From Clonostachys chloroleuca (taxonomy: Eukaryota > Ascomycota > Sordariomycetes > Hypocreales > Bionectriaceae): 64,000 nt of DNA. How positions within the stretch are numbered: the first letter of the stretch is position 1; the number at the start of each line of letters is the position of its first letter. Both the position numbers and the translations under genes were made by a program. This document shows, piece after piece, positions 11,865 through 24,916 of this stretch. Location: contig JBANAY010000003.1 of the NCBI GenBank assembly GCA_037952775.1, positions 30,256,001 to 30,320,000 of the forward strand, read 5' to 3'. Below the pieces are notes generated by a model. That model had not been told where the DNA came from. It did not search any database and saw nothing but the letters and a program-made list of their open reading frames with translations.

Positions 11865-14800
11865 CTACTTCGCTTGAACGATGGCTTTCACAATCTCCGC
11901 GGCACGATCCAAAGCAGCCGAGAACCTCTCGGACTCGGCTCGGGGACTGATGAAGCAGACTTCAATGGAGTCGTCGTTGACCTGATAATTCGTCCATACC
12001 GACTCGGGATCAAACATCATGTAGGCCGGGTCCTCGGATGAATTCCTCTCCCGCATGGTCTGCATGATGTAGCGCGGGTAGCCTCTCTTCCAGATAGGGT
12101 CGGAGAAGAGCTCGGGCACGGGCTCGTCCTGCTGCCCCTGGCTCATGATCTCGATCACGTCCATGAGGCGGAAGTAGTTGCGGCCCTCGGACGCCTTGAC
12201 GATCTGCGCGTTGCAGTCGCGCGCCGCCTGTAGGAGCTTGCGACGCGCCTCAGAACGGGGCTCAGATAAATCAAGTGCTGCATCACAAAAGTCGACGACC
12301 GATTTCAAGACAACCTGGATGATCTCTGGACGACCCAGGTGGAAGTGTGCCATCGAGACCGTTTCCCAACTTGCTGGGAGGTAGCCAAAGTAGATGCGGC
12401 TGGCCAGCTGGATGGTGAGGTCGGCCGTGGCTTTGATGGGCGCCGCGTTGTCGAGGAGGTGAGATTTCCCAAAGGTGGTGATCTGATGGGGGACGTATCG
12501 CCTCGAGTGCGTGACGGCGGAATACTGCTCGCGCAGGTACTTGATGCGCTCCTCGATATTGGATGTCGTGATGAGTGGGATCTCGACCAAGCTGGCGGGA
12601 TGGACGGAGACGCCGTTCTGGCCGTTGGTATTGCTGTTGGCATGTCTGTGGTTCTCAATAGCGCTATACAGTCTCGGAGCTAGCTGCGAGACGGTTATGG
12701 CGTCGATCATGGAGTGATCAAAGATGGTACCTGATTGGCCGTTTTCAGTAACGACAACCTGCATACTCTTATCCTGCCAGCGGTTGAAAGGGTTTTGGAG
12801 GTAGCCTTGGCTAACACGCTCCTCACGTGTGACCGGGCTGTTGTCGTCGAGGCACATGACAAATGCAGACGTCTCAATCGCGTTGAGATAGCCGGCGTTT
12901 CTCTCGTCAAGAGCTAGCAGGCCGTCTCGGTTCTAGTAACGACAAAGTTAGTAAATTGCTTAAACAGAACGGAATCGGTGTGGTATAAAGACTTACGGTA
13001 GCCCAGGAGTCACGGTCGTCAGTTGTCAACACGCCCGCCCAAATCGGATCCTCGATGCCCAGGTCGATAATTGCCTGAAACGTCGCTTTGAGATTGTCAT
13101 GCGAGAGAACATTGCCCTGGTCCAGCAACTGGACCTTGAACAGGTGCCCCTTGCGCAAGACAGCGACATGGTTTTCACCGGCGTACTTCATCATCTTGTC
13201 ACAGTTGAGCTGTGGCTCTCTAGTGGCGTTGAAAAGCCACTTCAGGGTGCTGGCGCAGTTCACCCTGCCCCCCAGATAATTGGGTTCGAGGCTTCCCGAC
13301 TCAACATCTCTCTTGAACTCCCACAGAGCGGTAGTAAGCACGGCTGCTCGCTCAGCCTGCGTGTGCGGCACCGGGCTGTCGAAGTGCGAGCCCCAAAAGT
13401 TGGCAAAAGGAGCGAGGGGGTACCGTCTCTTGAGGTAGAGTGCCTTGCTGAGACGCTCGGCAATCCAGCTCTCGACATTGGGATCATCAGCTTCAGTACG
13501 AAGCTGGTCATAGAGCCTGCGGCCGAGGCTTCCCGGCGCGGCCACAGCGTGGGCTTTGCGGCTGAGCTCTTCGTACTCTTCGCGTGTGTGGGCAAAGTGG
13601 CCGATGCTGTGGAGCAGGTCGCCGACGGCCACGTCGAGGTCGATGAGCGGGTGGCGAGGGAGATCTTTATGAGTTTTGCAACAGTCGAAGCCATGGCTTG
13701 GGTTTTCCACCTCGGTGGCTTTTGTTTGCTTTGTCACCTCGGATGCGGTCGATATGACATCTTCCACCTTGTCATTTGTTGAACTCTTGTCCGCCGGCCC
13801 GGCTGCATCTGCCTTAGTTGTCTCCTCCCGAACGGATGGTTTCTCCCCTGCTTTTGCTTCTGAAAGTTGAGAACCCTCTGGGCGCCGAACAGCGTCGGGG
13901 ATCAACTTCGACCTCGAGACAACCGTTGCGGTCAGCTCCAGGATACTTCCCGCCCCGCTTAGCTCGGACGCCTGCAAGCTGACCTGGAACGTGCGAACCA
14001 TCCAATTCTTTAGTTCAATACTCACAAGGGAGTCCAAGCCGATGGTGGCCAGAGGCTGGTCCACCCTGATATCCTCGGGAGCCTGGTCAAGGAAGACGGC
14101 AAACTTAGCCAGCGCGGCGTCTAGGATGAGCTTCTCGGCCTCCTCAACGGATTTCACAGCCCCGAGCGCCTTGTCGAGCGAGATGCTGCCGCCGCCCTGC
14201 GTCCCCCCATTGGCCTTGTCGCCGCGGGCGCGGTCGAGCTGGCTAAAGATTGGGTTCTCGAGGAGGTGGACGTCGTTCACGTCAATCATGGCTTGGCGGG
14301 TAATGCCCTGGATGGTTTGGTGAAGCCCGCTGGCGCGCGCCTGGTCAGTCATGGCGTACTCGATGTTGGCGTAGAACTCCTCAAAGGACAACTCGATGCC
14401 ACTGTTTTGCTTGAGGCTCGTCACGAGAGACACCTTGCTTGCCCCCGCGTCGGACAAGTCGCCCTCGACGGCTGTGCTCTCGTGGACGTCGACCTCGACG
14501 ATGCCGATGTTGACCGAGACATAGTGCGTGTGAGGATGGTTGGCATGCGCTGCCGCAAAGGCGTCTTGGAAGGCGTTGCCAGCGACGTAGTTGGCCTGGC
14601 CGGTTCTACCAATAATGGCAGTCAAGCTGGATAAAGTCATGAAGAAGAATAGATCCGGTGAGGCAAAGAACTTGTCCAGTTTCAGAGTTCCATATACCTT
14701 GGCCTGAAGCGACACGTTCCACTCTTCTATTGTCATTTGGGAGAAGGTCCGGTCCTAATAAACGTTGTTAGCGGGCATGACGATGCAAAGAAGATTAAGG

Positions 14801-17800
14801 AGGAGTATGAGAGGTGGATGCGAATATGCGTCCAAAGCATGAAGAAACTTACTCGGAGTACCATGGCACCATTCACCACACCCCTGATGGGAGGAAGAGA
14901 AGAAGAGCAGTAGGAAGCAGCTCCGCTCATACTTTCATCATCAGTAATGTCGCACTGGATAATGTGCAACTTGGCTCCATGCGCCTCTACGGCGCTAGTG
15001 TGCTTCTGCCTCGTTTCGTCGTCGATGTCGCGGCGGCATAGCGATACGATATGGCCGGCACCCCTCGAAGCGAGCAGCACACAAAGTCTGGCGGGAAGAT
15101 GGCCAAGACCTCCGGCTATAACATACGTGCCGTCCTTCCGTAGTTGCAGCGGCAAAGGCTTTGCCGGAACTCCCTTGACCAGGGATTTGGGCTCGACGGT
15201 TAGGACGACCTTTCCTGCATGAGTGCCGGGTGACATGAACCGGAAAGCTTCCTCAATATTATCGATGGTGTAGGTAGTGATAGGCTGAACAGGTCTAAGT
15301 TTCTTTGCCTCGAAGAGCTCGACAATGCTACTCAGTACACGATGGATCAATTTGGGCTGCTTGTAGGCGAGTGTTGCCAAGTCAAAGGTGACAAAGGTAA
15401 CGGGTCTTCCAAGAGCAGCAACGCTCAGGCGGAATGAGGAGGCGGATTGCTGAGCTCCTGCGGGACCAAGGAGGTTAATAAAGGTCCCCAGGGGTTTGAC
15501 ACAGTCGAGGGTCTCTCTAATAGCTTCGCCTGTTAACGAAGAGCTTAGAACAACATCTACTCCTTCGCCACTGGTGAGTCGTAGGATGCCGCGCTTGAGG
15601 GATCGAGTGTTCTGGTGGGAGAAAATATGGCTCGCCGGGATACCATACTGATCCTTGAGCAGCTGGAACTGCGCGGCGCTGTTAGAAGTACAGAATACAG
15701 TTGCGCCCACATGCTGCGCAAGCTGGATGGCGGCCTGATCAATGTCTCCCGAGGCGGTGCTCACAAGAACCGACTGGCCCTCTTGGAGATGAGCGAGGTG
15801 TATGATGGCGTAATAGGCTGTAGTGTAGACGAGGGGGATAGATGCAGCCACCTCGGTCGACATCCAGCTAGGTATCCTATAGGCATGCAGTCCATGTGCG
15901 CGTGCCGAGTTGGCATACGGCAAGGAGCCAAAACCCATGACCCGATCACCCACTTGGTGCAGCCGCTGAGCGTTCTGAGTCACGGCCGTCACAGTCCCGG
16001 CGAACTCGCCAGCCAGTGTCGTGGCAGGGCTCATTTGACGCAGAGCGATGCCGACGTTCTGGCTGTTGACGCCATGTGCTTCCGTCTTTAGGACGATGTG
16101 GCATGTCTCGGAACCAACAGACGTCCACTCCTCATCAACATTGACATCGACAAAGCGCAGAGAATTGAGTAGGCCCGGAGTCGCAGCCTCAGCCTTAAAC
16201 GTTCGGTCACCATGGTAGGGAACCGTCTCGGTCTCGGTGCCCATATCGCCAGGCGACAGTGTTCGCCGAGCCCAGCCGAGGAACTCATCGTCGACCCTAA
16301 TACGGGGAATCAGCACGCGGCCGTTCTCGTAGGCGATCTCGGTCTCCGTAGATGCCTGTTCATGGGTGGCTGGCCAGAAACGCCTGCGAGCCACTTCGGC
16401 AATGACACCGGCAATCTCCTCAGCAGTAGGAGTTGGGTGGCGGAGGTCGAGGCTGATTATGGCGCTATTTCCACTTTCACGACGGAGGGTACGAAGAAGC
16501 CCATTCGCCAGGCCCTGATAGGCCGCAGAGGCTGGGTCTGGGGTATCTTGAACAACGGCCCAGATGAGTTTGGCTCTGGGAGTGAGGAGAGAGTTGATCG
16601 AGGTGAACAGCTCTGGCCAGGGGTTCAGCAACAGGGGTTTCTCAGCCTGATCAATGATAATGTACAGGTTGTCTTCCTCGACAGTGACGCTGTCCCATGG
16701 AGCCACCGAGGCGTCCACGGCATACGAAGCAAGCCCGGCTACGATGCTGTCCGTTCGGCTGATGTCGAGTGCGTGACTTATGACGATGGCATTGTGCCTG
16801 GTGGGAGTCCTGTCACTTCCGTCACTCTCGTCCCTCGGCTGGGCTTTGGCAATCATCATGTCGCCCCATCCAAGATGGATCCCACCGAACCCGTTGTCGG
16901 AAAGGACTCTGTTCCACTGCTCATAACTCAGCAGCGGAGTGTCAACTCTAAAATCCTGATGTGCCCACCATCCCGTGAGCGATCCGGCCAGAAGCCCAAC
17001 GGCAGGACCGGGACTCGGCTTGTTCTCGACAAGGATCAAGCTTCCGCCGGGCTTCAGCAACTTGCGCACGCGACTGATAGTCCGGTCAATGTCTGTGGTG
17101 GCGTGCAAGCAATTGGCCGCTAATATCACGTCGTATGATTCGGCTTCGTACCCTTGCTCGAGAGGCTCGGCATCTGCATCGAGCGTCTTGAATGTCACGA
17201 CATCCTCCCATTGAGCAAAGTTCTCGCGAGCTTCTTGGAAGAACTGGTTCGACACGTCGGTGTAGGTATACTCCCTGAGTGGGAGGCGTACGGCACCGTT
17301 CTGCCCATTGAGGCCACGGAAAACGGACTTGGTGAAGCCTCCCGTGCCAGCGCCAATCTCGAGAAAACAAAGCCCAGGGTTCTTAAAGGTGACGAGCTTG
17401 AGGTAGGCTACAGCGGCGGCATACTCACCGGTATATTTGCGGCCTTCATAATTCTTGGCTAGAAGGTCGTCCTGAAAGAGGACCTCGAGAGGCTCGACAG
17501 CGCCGCTCAGCATCTGTGGAAGTGCTTTGCCAACACGGTAGGAAACCTTGGGTCCGGCCCCCGTGGTGGCCTCAACCTTTTGAAGAATGCCAGCTTCTTT
17601 CTCGGCATCTAAACCGGCCATGATCTCGCCGTAGTAGTCGGAGGCTAGCCACCAGTTCTTCATCCAGCCGAAAAAGTCGAGCAGCTGAGGCGACACCTCC
17701 ACCTTGTCCTCCTCAATATGACGGACGGCGTCTCTGATCAAGATGGACGCAGCCTGGTCGACCTCAAGTTGCTCCTGGACTTCTTCCTCGATTGACACTC

Positions 17801-20800
17801 GATCACCGGAATAGTTAAATCGCGTGTTCTCATCAATACCAAGTGTTGTCGCGAGCACATGGCTGAAAGAGCTCGTCGTTAAATAGTCTGCATCAAAGTT
17901 CCAACCCAGACGGTGCACACTGTCTTGAGCAAAAGGCCTGTTCTTGTCCTCTTGAGCCTCGCTGATAGCCTTCATATTGAGTAATAATCGAATGACCGGC
18001 TTGAGTTGACCGTCGGCTCCCTTTTGGAAGACCCAACCGCCTCCGGTAGAGCCCTGCGTGCCGTCGTTTTCCAGTTCCATTGCTCCTACGAAAGTGTCAC
18101 CCGGCTTGGTTGAAACACCCGCGTTAACCTCGAGTAGGGGAATCTGGGTGGGCACGCATGTAGCGTTGAAGATGGAGTTCTTGAACAGGAGACAGTTGAT
18201 TTGCAGTGAGGCGTCGAGAGTGGTTGGATGAATGACATGGGGCTTGAAAGAGCGGTACGGCATCAGGGGAGCAACGTCAGGGACCGACATCTCGAAGATG
18301 CCGTACCCCTTGTTATTGTGCTTGATAGAGTTGAGCAAGGTGAAGGCACCGCCAAACTGATTGCCGCTCGCCCCAACAAACTTGTAAAACTCTGACTGGG
18401 TCATTTCCGTGTCGACATAACCACGGGCTGCTTCGAGGAACTGAACAGCCTCCTCGCCACGCAGATCCTCTTCTCTGTTACCCGGCTCCTCGTCTCGTTC
18501 AACAATATCCTCCTCTTGCTCGATCATAATCTCGCCAGTACAGTGCTCGGACAATGAACCATCCGGCTGGTATGAACGGATAGAGAAGGATTGCCAGGGA
18601 CTGTTCTCCTCCTTGTTGACGGCGAACATTGTCAGCTGCACTTCAATTTCTCCCGGGCTGCTGCCGTCGGGGGCACTGAGAACGAGGGCCTTGGACACGT
18701 TGACATCACGGATGATGTACTTGGCAATAGGCTTCTGGGAGCCCTTCATCTTAAGAAGCTGCGTAATGCCCTCGATGGCCATTGTCAGATAGCCAGCACC
18801 GGGGTAAATAACAAAATCCTCGATGACATGGTCGCGAATCCAAGGGAAGTCGTCCAAGTTGAGAAAATACCTCCAGCGCGGCTCGTCAACGGTGCTGGCC
18901 GGATCGAAGAGGCCGAGGAGGTCGTGATAAGGAAAAGGGCGGAACCGATGGGCCTTGCTGAGTCGAGACTCGTTCCAATACGGCGCCAGATCCCAAGGGT
19001 ATGGCTTCAAATCTCTGATCAGGGAGGGTCTCGCCTCGCCACCCCTGGCAAGGACCGCCTTGATGTCCACCTCCTCTAAGCCAAGCTCAAACAGTTTGCC
19101 CACGAAAGTCAAGACCGACTGCAAGGCATTGGTATTACGAACCAGAGGAGAAAGGTACTCGACCTTGGGCTTGTCTGTAAGGGTCTGACGCGCTGGGCCT
19201 GCCAGGGCTGAGTGAGGGCCAATTTCGATGAAGACCGTTACGTCGGCGCTGGAGTCGTCCTCGGACTGGCCGTCACGGAGTACACTGAGTGCCTGGCTGA
19301 ATTTCACTTGCGAGACCAGGTTTCGCGTCCAGTATTCAGCATCAAAACCGTCTGTCTTAACAGTGCCGGTGACACTCGAGTAAAAGTTGACACCGTCCCT
19401 GACTGGACGCGACTCGATGCTGCTGATGGCCGCCTTGTAGTCCTCAGCGACACGCTGCATATGATGCGAGTGGTAGGCGGTGTCGACCTTGAGCTTCCGG
19501 GCAAAAACCCCTTCCTTGTCGAGCGATGACTTGAGCTCGTCAATGGCTTCTTCATCGCCCGAGATGGTCTGGCTGCTCGGGCTGTTGACACATGCCACGA
19601 CCGCTTTACCACTGGTCAGTTTCTTGATATGCTGTCTCGCTTCTGCCTCCGAAAGGCTGACAGCCATCATAGTCCCCGGAACGTCGGCCAACTTCTTTGC
19701 TTTGCGGGATGACAGACCCCGATGGTAGGCTGCAAGAATAGCGTTCTCACGAGTCAAGGCACCCGCAGCATAGGCAGCGCTGATTTCACCAGAACTGTGA
19801 CCGATGACTCGCGCAGGCCTGATCGAAAAGCTTTCCAGAAGGTCTACGAGCGCAACCTGGATGGCCGTTGTGCAGGGCTGAGCAATCTCAGCTTCGCCAA
19901 CTCGTGACTCCTTGGCTGATCTCGACAGCTCCTCGGCAAGTCTCCACTGGCAACCTTGACCACGCAGCACGTCGTCCATGAACGCCATGCTCGAGCGGAA
20001 GACAGATGAAGCGCCGAATAGCTCTAGACCCATGGCATGCCACTGGGCGCCCTGGCCAGAGAAGACAAACGTCAACGGCGCCAGCGACACAGCTCTTTTT
20101 GGGGAGCCTTTCTGCTCGAGCTCCGCCACGAGATCCTCAGCGCTCGAGATCACAATGGCTCTCCTGTATGACAAGGCTGACCGGCGAGCACCGAGGGTAT
20201 AGGCAAGGCTTTTCAAAGTCTCCGAGGTGAATTTATTTTGTGACTTGATCCAGTCGACGATGTCCTGGGCGCGTGACGACAGGGCTTTCTCGGTCGATGC
20301 GCTCACAAGAATGAGTTCTGGAGAGAAGGACTCTGCATCCTTTTTGCCGGTGGTCGGCAAGCCATTGGTTCCGTTGCTCTCGACATCATGGTGGCCATTT
20401 GTAACCCCGTTATGTCCATTCATAGTTATCCCATTGGTTCCTTTGGTTCCATTGGTGCCGTTCGTCTTGACTCCGTTGGCGCCGTTGACACCCTTACTCT
20501 TCTTCTCTGGATAAGGATCCTCAAGAATAACATGACAGTTTGTACCTCCATAGCCAAAAGAGTTGAGAGACACTCTGGTCGGTTCCCCGTTACGAGGCTT
20601 AGGAAGAGGCGTAAGGTGCAAAGGGATCTAGCCAGTATTATAAGCCAGGAACTCGTTCCCCCCAAGAAGAAATTGACTCCAAACATACCTTGACCTTTTT
20701 CTCGTAGAGATTTAGAGACGACTTTGGTTTGTCAAAATTGAGATTCGGGGGGATCTGCCCGTGCTTGAGCACGAGAAGGGCTTTGAGCAGGCCAGCCAGG

Positions 20801-22275
20801 CCCGAGGTGGCCTCGAGATGGCCGAGGTTAGTCTTGACAGAGCCGACGTAGACATCGTCTGGCCTAGAAGGGTCTGTGAAAACTCTAGAGATACACCCCA
20901 TCTCTTCTTTATCTCCTACTTGTGTTCCCTATTGAACACACTTAGCTCTGATGTACGATGAGAGGGGGAGGTGACGATGAGACGTACCGTTCCGTGGGCC
21001 TCGACGAATGAGGTATCCAGAGGGTTTAATCCAGCTTCACGGTAGACACGCCATGTCAAGTCAGCCTGCGCATCGCCATTTGGAGTGTTGAGGCCGACTG
21101 TTTTGCCATCTTGGTTGACGCCACTGTTGGCAATGATGGCATGAACTCGATCACTGTTTTTTTCATTAGTTAGGCTTTACTTTGTAACCGGAATACGGCC
21201 TTCAGAAGCTTCAAGAGACGTACCCATCTTGGAGTGCGCGATCTAATCGCTTTAGGACAATAGTTGCCACGCCTTCAGCGCGCCCGTATCCTTCTCCTCG
21301 CGAGTCAAAAGCGTAGGACTTGCCGTCAGGATTGAGCATGCCCACAGTGCTCACTAAAATGAATTGTCAGCGAGCCATGGCTAACAAGGGGGACTAGAAA
21401 ATCGATTTTTGATGGAGGTTGACACTCACTAATCGAGAGCAAGTCAGGTGTGATGAGGAGCTGGGATCCGCCAACCAGGGCAAGATCCGTCTCTCCTAGT
21501 TTTAGGCTTTGGCATGCCTGGTGGAGAGCGACTAGACTGCCAGACTGTAGAGTGTTTGTTCAGAATGATAGACGTCTCCTAATTGTGAAATTGGGTCTCT
21601 TACGCAGCCAGTGTCGATAGTTAGACTTGGGCCTTTCAAATCAAAGACATATGAAATTCTATTCGATAGAACTAGTGGCTAGAGGTCAGTACTTTTTTTT
21701 CGTGAGTAGCAGTGGCCTCAATGTAGCACGAGAGTGCATCTTTTCTATCTATTTGTCTCTCTTTGCGTGTGTCCGTAAATGGACGAATAAGGAGAACGAG
21801 GGAACTCACTGGCTTCTCCCACTCCGTTCATGTGTGTTCTGCTAATGGTTGCCAGGTCTTTGAACCCCATGCGATCGTAGCTCCTCTCAAAGATGGCCGC
21901 AAAGACGCCCGTGTTGGACCCCCGCAGCGTCTCGAGTGGAATGGCCGCGTCCTCGAGCGCCTCGTATGTCGTCATCAGAAAGAGGCGCTGCTGTGGATCC
22001 ATACTGCTCGCCTCAGAGCTCGGGATGCCAAAGAACTTGGCGTCAAAGTGGGAGATGTCGTCCTGGATGAAGTAGCCGTGCCGTGCACGAAGCGAAGATC
22101 TAGCCTCGGGATATGCGTCGTACCATTCATCAGCGTTCCAGCGGTCTTTAGGTACTTTGACGTGGCCGCTGCGACCCTCGGACAGGAGGGACCATAGGTT
22201 TGTCAGGTTGTTGGCTCCTCCAGGGAGTCGACAGCCGACGCCGACTATGGCGATCGGAGTTTGGGTGGGAGACAT
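11865..22275 (-). CDS. PKS1: highly reducing polyketide synthase with C-terminal carnitine-acyltransferase-like domain
   Basis: Iterative type I synthase of 3261 aa in nine exons: 22275-21810, 21671-21604, 21544-21430, 21353-21224, 21153-20988, 20928-20689, 20627-14853, 14754-12997 and 12932-11865. Domains in order: KS (active-site DTGC split by an intron, EAHGTGTQVGD, LGHLEA); an Asn-Gly-rich linker; AT ([28 protein letters not shown]); DH ([17 protein letters not shown] and HPTTLDAS); methyltransferase (LEIGAGTGG); ER region; KR (YVIAGGLGH, catalytic [12 protein letters not shown]); ACP ([14 protein letters not shown]); and a choline/carnitine acyltransferase-like domain with FDHSMIDA as the likely catalytic His motif. 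The ER nucleotide-binding site reads [17 protein letters not shown] instead of a Gly-rich loop, so enoyl reduction is probably lost. In known fungal enzymes of this layout the last domain releases the chain by esterification onto an alcohol. It is divergent from the GT2 gene. Confidence 0.95.
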
Positions 22276-23326
22276 GATGAGGCGAGGCAGGAGGAGAATG
22301 GTGAGGACAGCACAAGGAAGTGTAGGGGTGGTGTTCGGAACCAAATTTGAAGATGTTGAAACTTCAAGACGTGTTAAAGGAGCAGAGCTTACTATAATCT
22401 ATCTAGGGATGATTCTGCATATCTCGTCAATTAATATACATATATGTCTTCTTTTCTATGTCATTGTTCACTATATCGCGAACTCAACCACTTGCCTAAC
22501 TAAATCTATCATGTCTTCGGCCTCTGATAAACAAGGGTACAAGAGGGGTATTTTTTGTCCGCAACCCGAGATAAGGGTCTGGGAGGGGGAGTTTTGACTA
22601 GAACTGGAACCGGCTCACAAAATCGCACGATAGACACATATGCCGCATCTCAAACTCATAGCAAGGGTCGCTGCAGAATCCTTCGACAACGAGGAGCGCT
22701 CATGCCGGCGGATATCGTCTGCTTCCATTTGGTTTTGTCCGTCCACACATTCACATATCCCATACACCATTAGGTTCTGACCCTCCCTACATAGTAGTGC
22801 TGCGCCGCTCACGAGCAGGTCCCCCTTGTTTACCGTGTTCCGTTGTTAACTCAACTACGAACTGCAAGGGTAAAAAAACCACCGGACCAGGTACAAAAAC
22901 CCACCGGGGATAAGGGTTTCTTACATGTCCATAACCCACCGAACCAGGTGTCAGGGCCTTCGCCATCTAGGCTTATCTCTCCAGCAAGGATTGCAAATCA
23001 CCTGCTTCTCGAACTTCCCTTTTCCCGAAGTTCCGGGGCTCGGGAGGCCGAATTGCTAGCTTGCGAGAAGGAGTGTTAGAAGGCGATCAGACAGTTCTAA
23101 AGAATTGGAAGCTCGCGGAGTTAGAGCTGGACAGTATGAGATATCTCTCAATGTACATTAAGGGAGTAGTAGTAGTCCCGCTAGGTCTTCTCAGGGTATA
23201 AGTAGACTTCGTTTTCTCAAGTTCGCAACCAGTAGCTATTCAAGGGCTAATCAGACACAACTCGACTCCCAATTGTCGCTTAACACATCCGACTGTATTT
23301 CAACATTTTCTTACTTAGCAGACGAG
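22276..23326. promoter_or_regulatory. Divergent promoter region between PKS1 and the glycosyltransferase gene
   Basis: About 1 kb separates two start codons that face away from each other. No gene was recognised here. It contains three close copies of an AACC(C)ACCG element at 22877-22949, listed separately. A TATAAG sequence lies near 23198 on the GT2 side. Confidence 0.6.
22877..22949 (+). repeat. Three direct copies of an AACC(C)ACCG promoter element
   Basis: Copy 1 at 22877-22892 reads AACCACCGGACCAGGT. Copy 2 at 22898-22909 starts AACCCACCGGGG. Copy 3 at 22933-22949 reads AACCCACCGAACCAGGT. CGG/CCG half-sites are the usual contact triplets of Zn2Cys6 regulators, so these are candidate operator sites. 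An inverted copy (CCGGTGGTTTT) lies at 27771-27781 in the MFS1/TF1 promoter. Confidence 0.45.
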
Positions 23327-24916
23327 ATGGCTTTAGCTCTAGGAGCACTCTGGTAAGCCTTATTTTGCTACATCTCATTGTATATAGATCAGCAAGTAAC
23401 CCACAAGATGGAACAGGGCGTGGAGTCTCTACGACAGAGCTCTTATATCCCACTACGCTAAAAAGTATAAAACCTCACCTTTGCCGGAAAAGGCAACCTA
23501 TAACAATAAGGACATAAGGTAAGTATCCCCTGAGACATACCTCCCCTTTGTATGTACATTCATTGTATGATAAACGCTCAAACTTGTTCTCAAAGTATCA
23601 TTGTCCCGACCATCGACACGGAATCGACATTTACCGAGTGCATGCGCCTCTGGCTTCAGTCAAAGCCCCGTGAGGTTATCATCGTGACTGTCGAACGAAA
23701 CATAGAAAACATAAACAAGCTGATCGAGCCGCTCAAAGACGATGCACATAAGATTTCGATCCTATGCTCACCCGTGGCGAACAAGCGTATCCAACTAGTG
23801 GTAGGCGTTGAAGCTGCCAAAGGTGACATATTAGCGCTGGTAGATGACGATGTCTTTTGGCGAGCTGATGGTGTCGTACCCTACCTGTTGGCCCCCTTTG
23901 AGCAAGACGAGATTGGCGCTGTGGCAGGTATACAGAGGTCAGCCATCATCCTCCAGCCTCTTTATATTTGCCGGGGAATATAGACTGATCAGTCGTTGTT
24001 GCAGTGCTGAAATCCCGCTTGAACGTCGAGACCCGAGCGTCATCACCCCGTGGGAGGCAACCTCTGCCTTCGACCTCTGCCAATGGAAAGGCTCCCGGGA
24101 AGTACACTACGCGGCAGACGGCGGGTGCTGGTGCTTGTCGGCGCGGACACTTTTCATCCGCACAAGTATCCTCCAGGATCCCAGCTTTGCAAATTCATAC
24201 ACGCACGAGGTCATCGGCCGCAGGGTCGTCAACACGGCCGATGATGTCGTACTGACTGGATGGGTGTTTGATCGTGGATGGAAGGTTTCCATCCAAAATG
24301 TGCCCGAGGCCGAAGTTACGACCAATATACCACAGAACCACAGGTTTGTGTGGCAGATCCTGCGCTGGGACCGAGGAAACTTTCGCACTTTCTTAGGGTA
24401 CATCTTCGTGTACCCCGGCTGTTGGAAGATGATGCAGTAAGCAAACATTTCTCTCGTGCGCAGACGTGTCTTGCTGCGAGATACCCTCCACTAACACTGG
24501 TGATCGTAGGAGGCACCCATATACAACCTGGAAGATGATTGAACGTCTCCTTAGACCGGTTTGGGCTCTCGCGTATCTTTGGGCGTGGATCCAAACACTA
24601 CTTACCGCTCCCATCATTGCGTGAGTCCTCCTACTTCCCTCTCCTTTGCTCCACAGTCCCTGCTGTTGATTAGTCCTGGTTCCTGGCTGATCTTTGCAAC
24701 AGGTACGCTTTTCTGGCCTGGATGGCTTTTGGTTGGGACGGCTATGTCCCTAGGTATAGAGCATTCCTTGAAAAGTACCCGTACTGCGTGCGCCAAGTGT
24801 GGGCATTTTTGTTCATGGATATCATTGGCCCCCTTGTCGACTTATATGTCTATGTCACGATGAATAACGACAATTGGCTAACAAGGGTGGCGGATGTCAA
24901 AGTGCTGGAAACTTGA
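23327..24916 (+). CDS. Family-2 glycosyltransferase (Cps1/hyaluronan-synthase-like)
   Basis: Membrane GT-A fold polysaccharide synthase type. Exon evidence: SIIVPTIDTE begins the catalytic core. The nucleotide/metal site is ALVDDDVFW, followed by GCWCLSARTLF, then the acceptor-side NTADDVVLTGWV and the product motif WQILRWDRGNFRT. After two further introns comes a C-terminal membrane region (AYAFLAWMAFGWDGY and VWAFLFMDIIGPLVDLYVYV), with the stop at 24916. Introns lie near 23522-23597, 23937-24003, 24439-24509 and 24623-24702. The upstream exons are less sure. An ATG at 23327 with donor at 23353 would join to the next exon (WNRAWSLYDRAL) with an in-frame TGA, so the true start or first splice differs or is damaged. 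It is divergent from PKS1. A tailoring role is possible; a cell-surface polysaccharide role is equally likely. Confidence 0.82.

Noticed and set aside
14814..20693. Many plus-strand open frames across PKS1
   Set aside because: They are shadows of the minus-strand PKS coding sequence and have no domains of their own.
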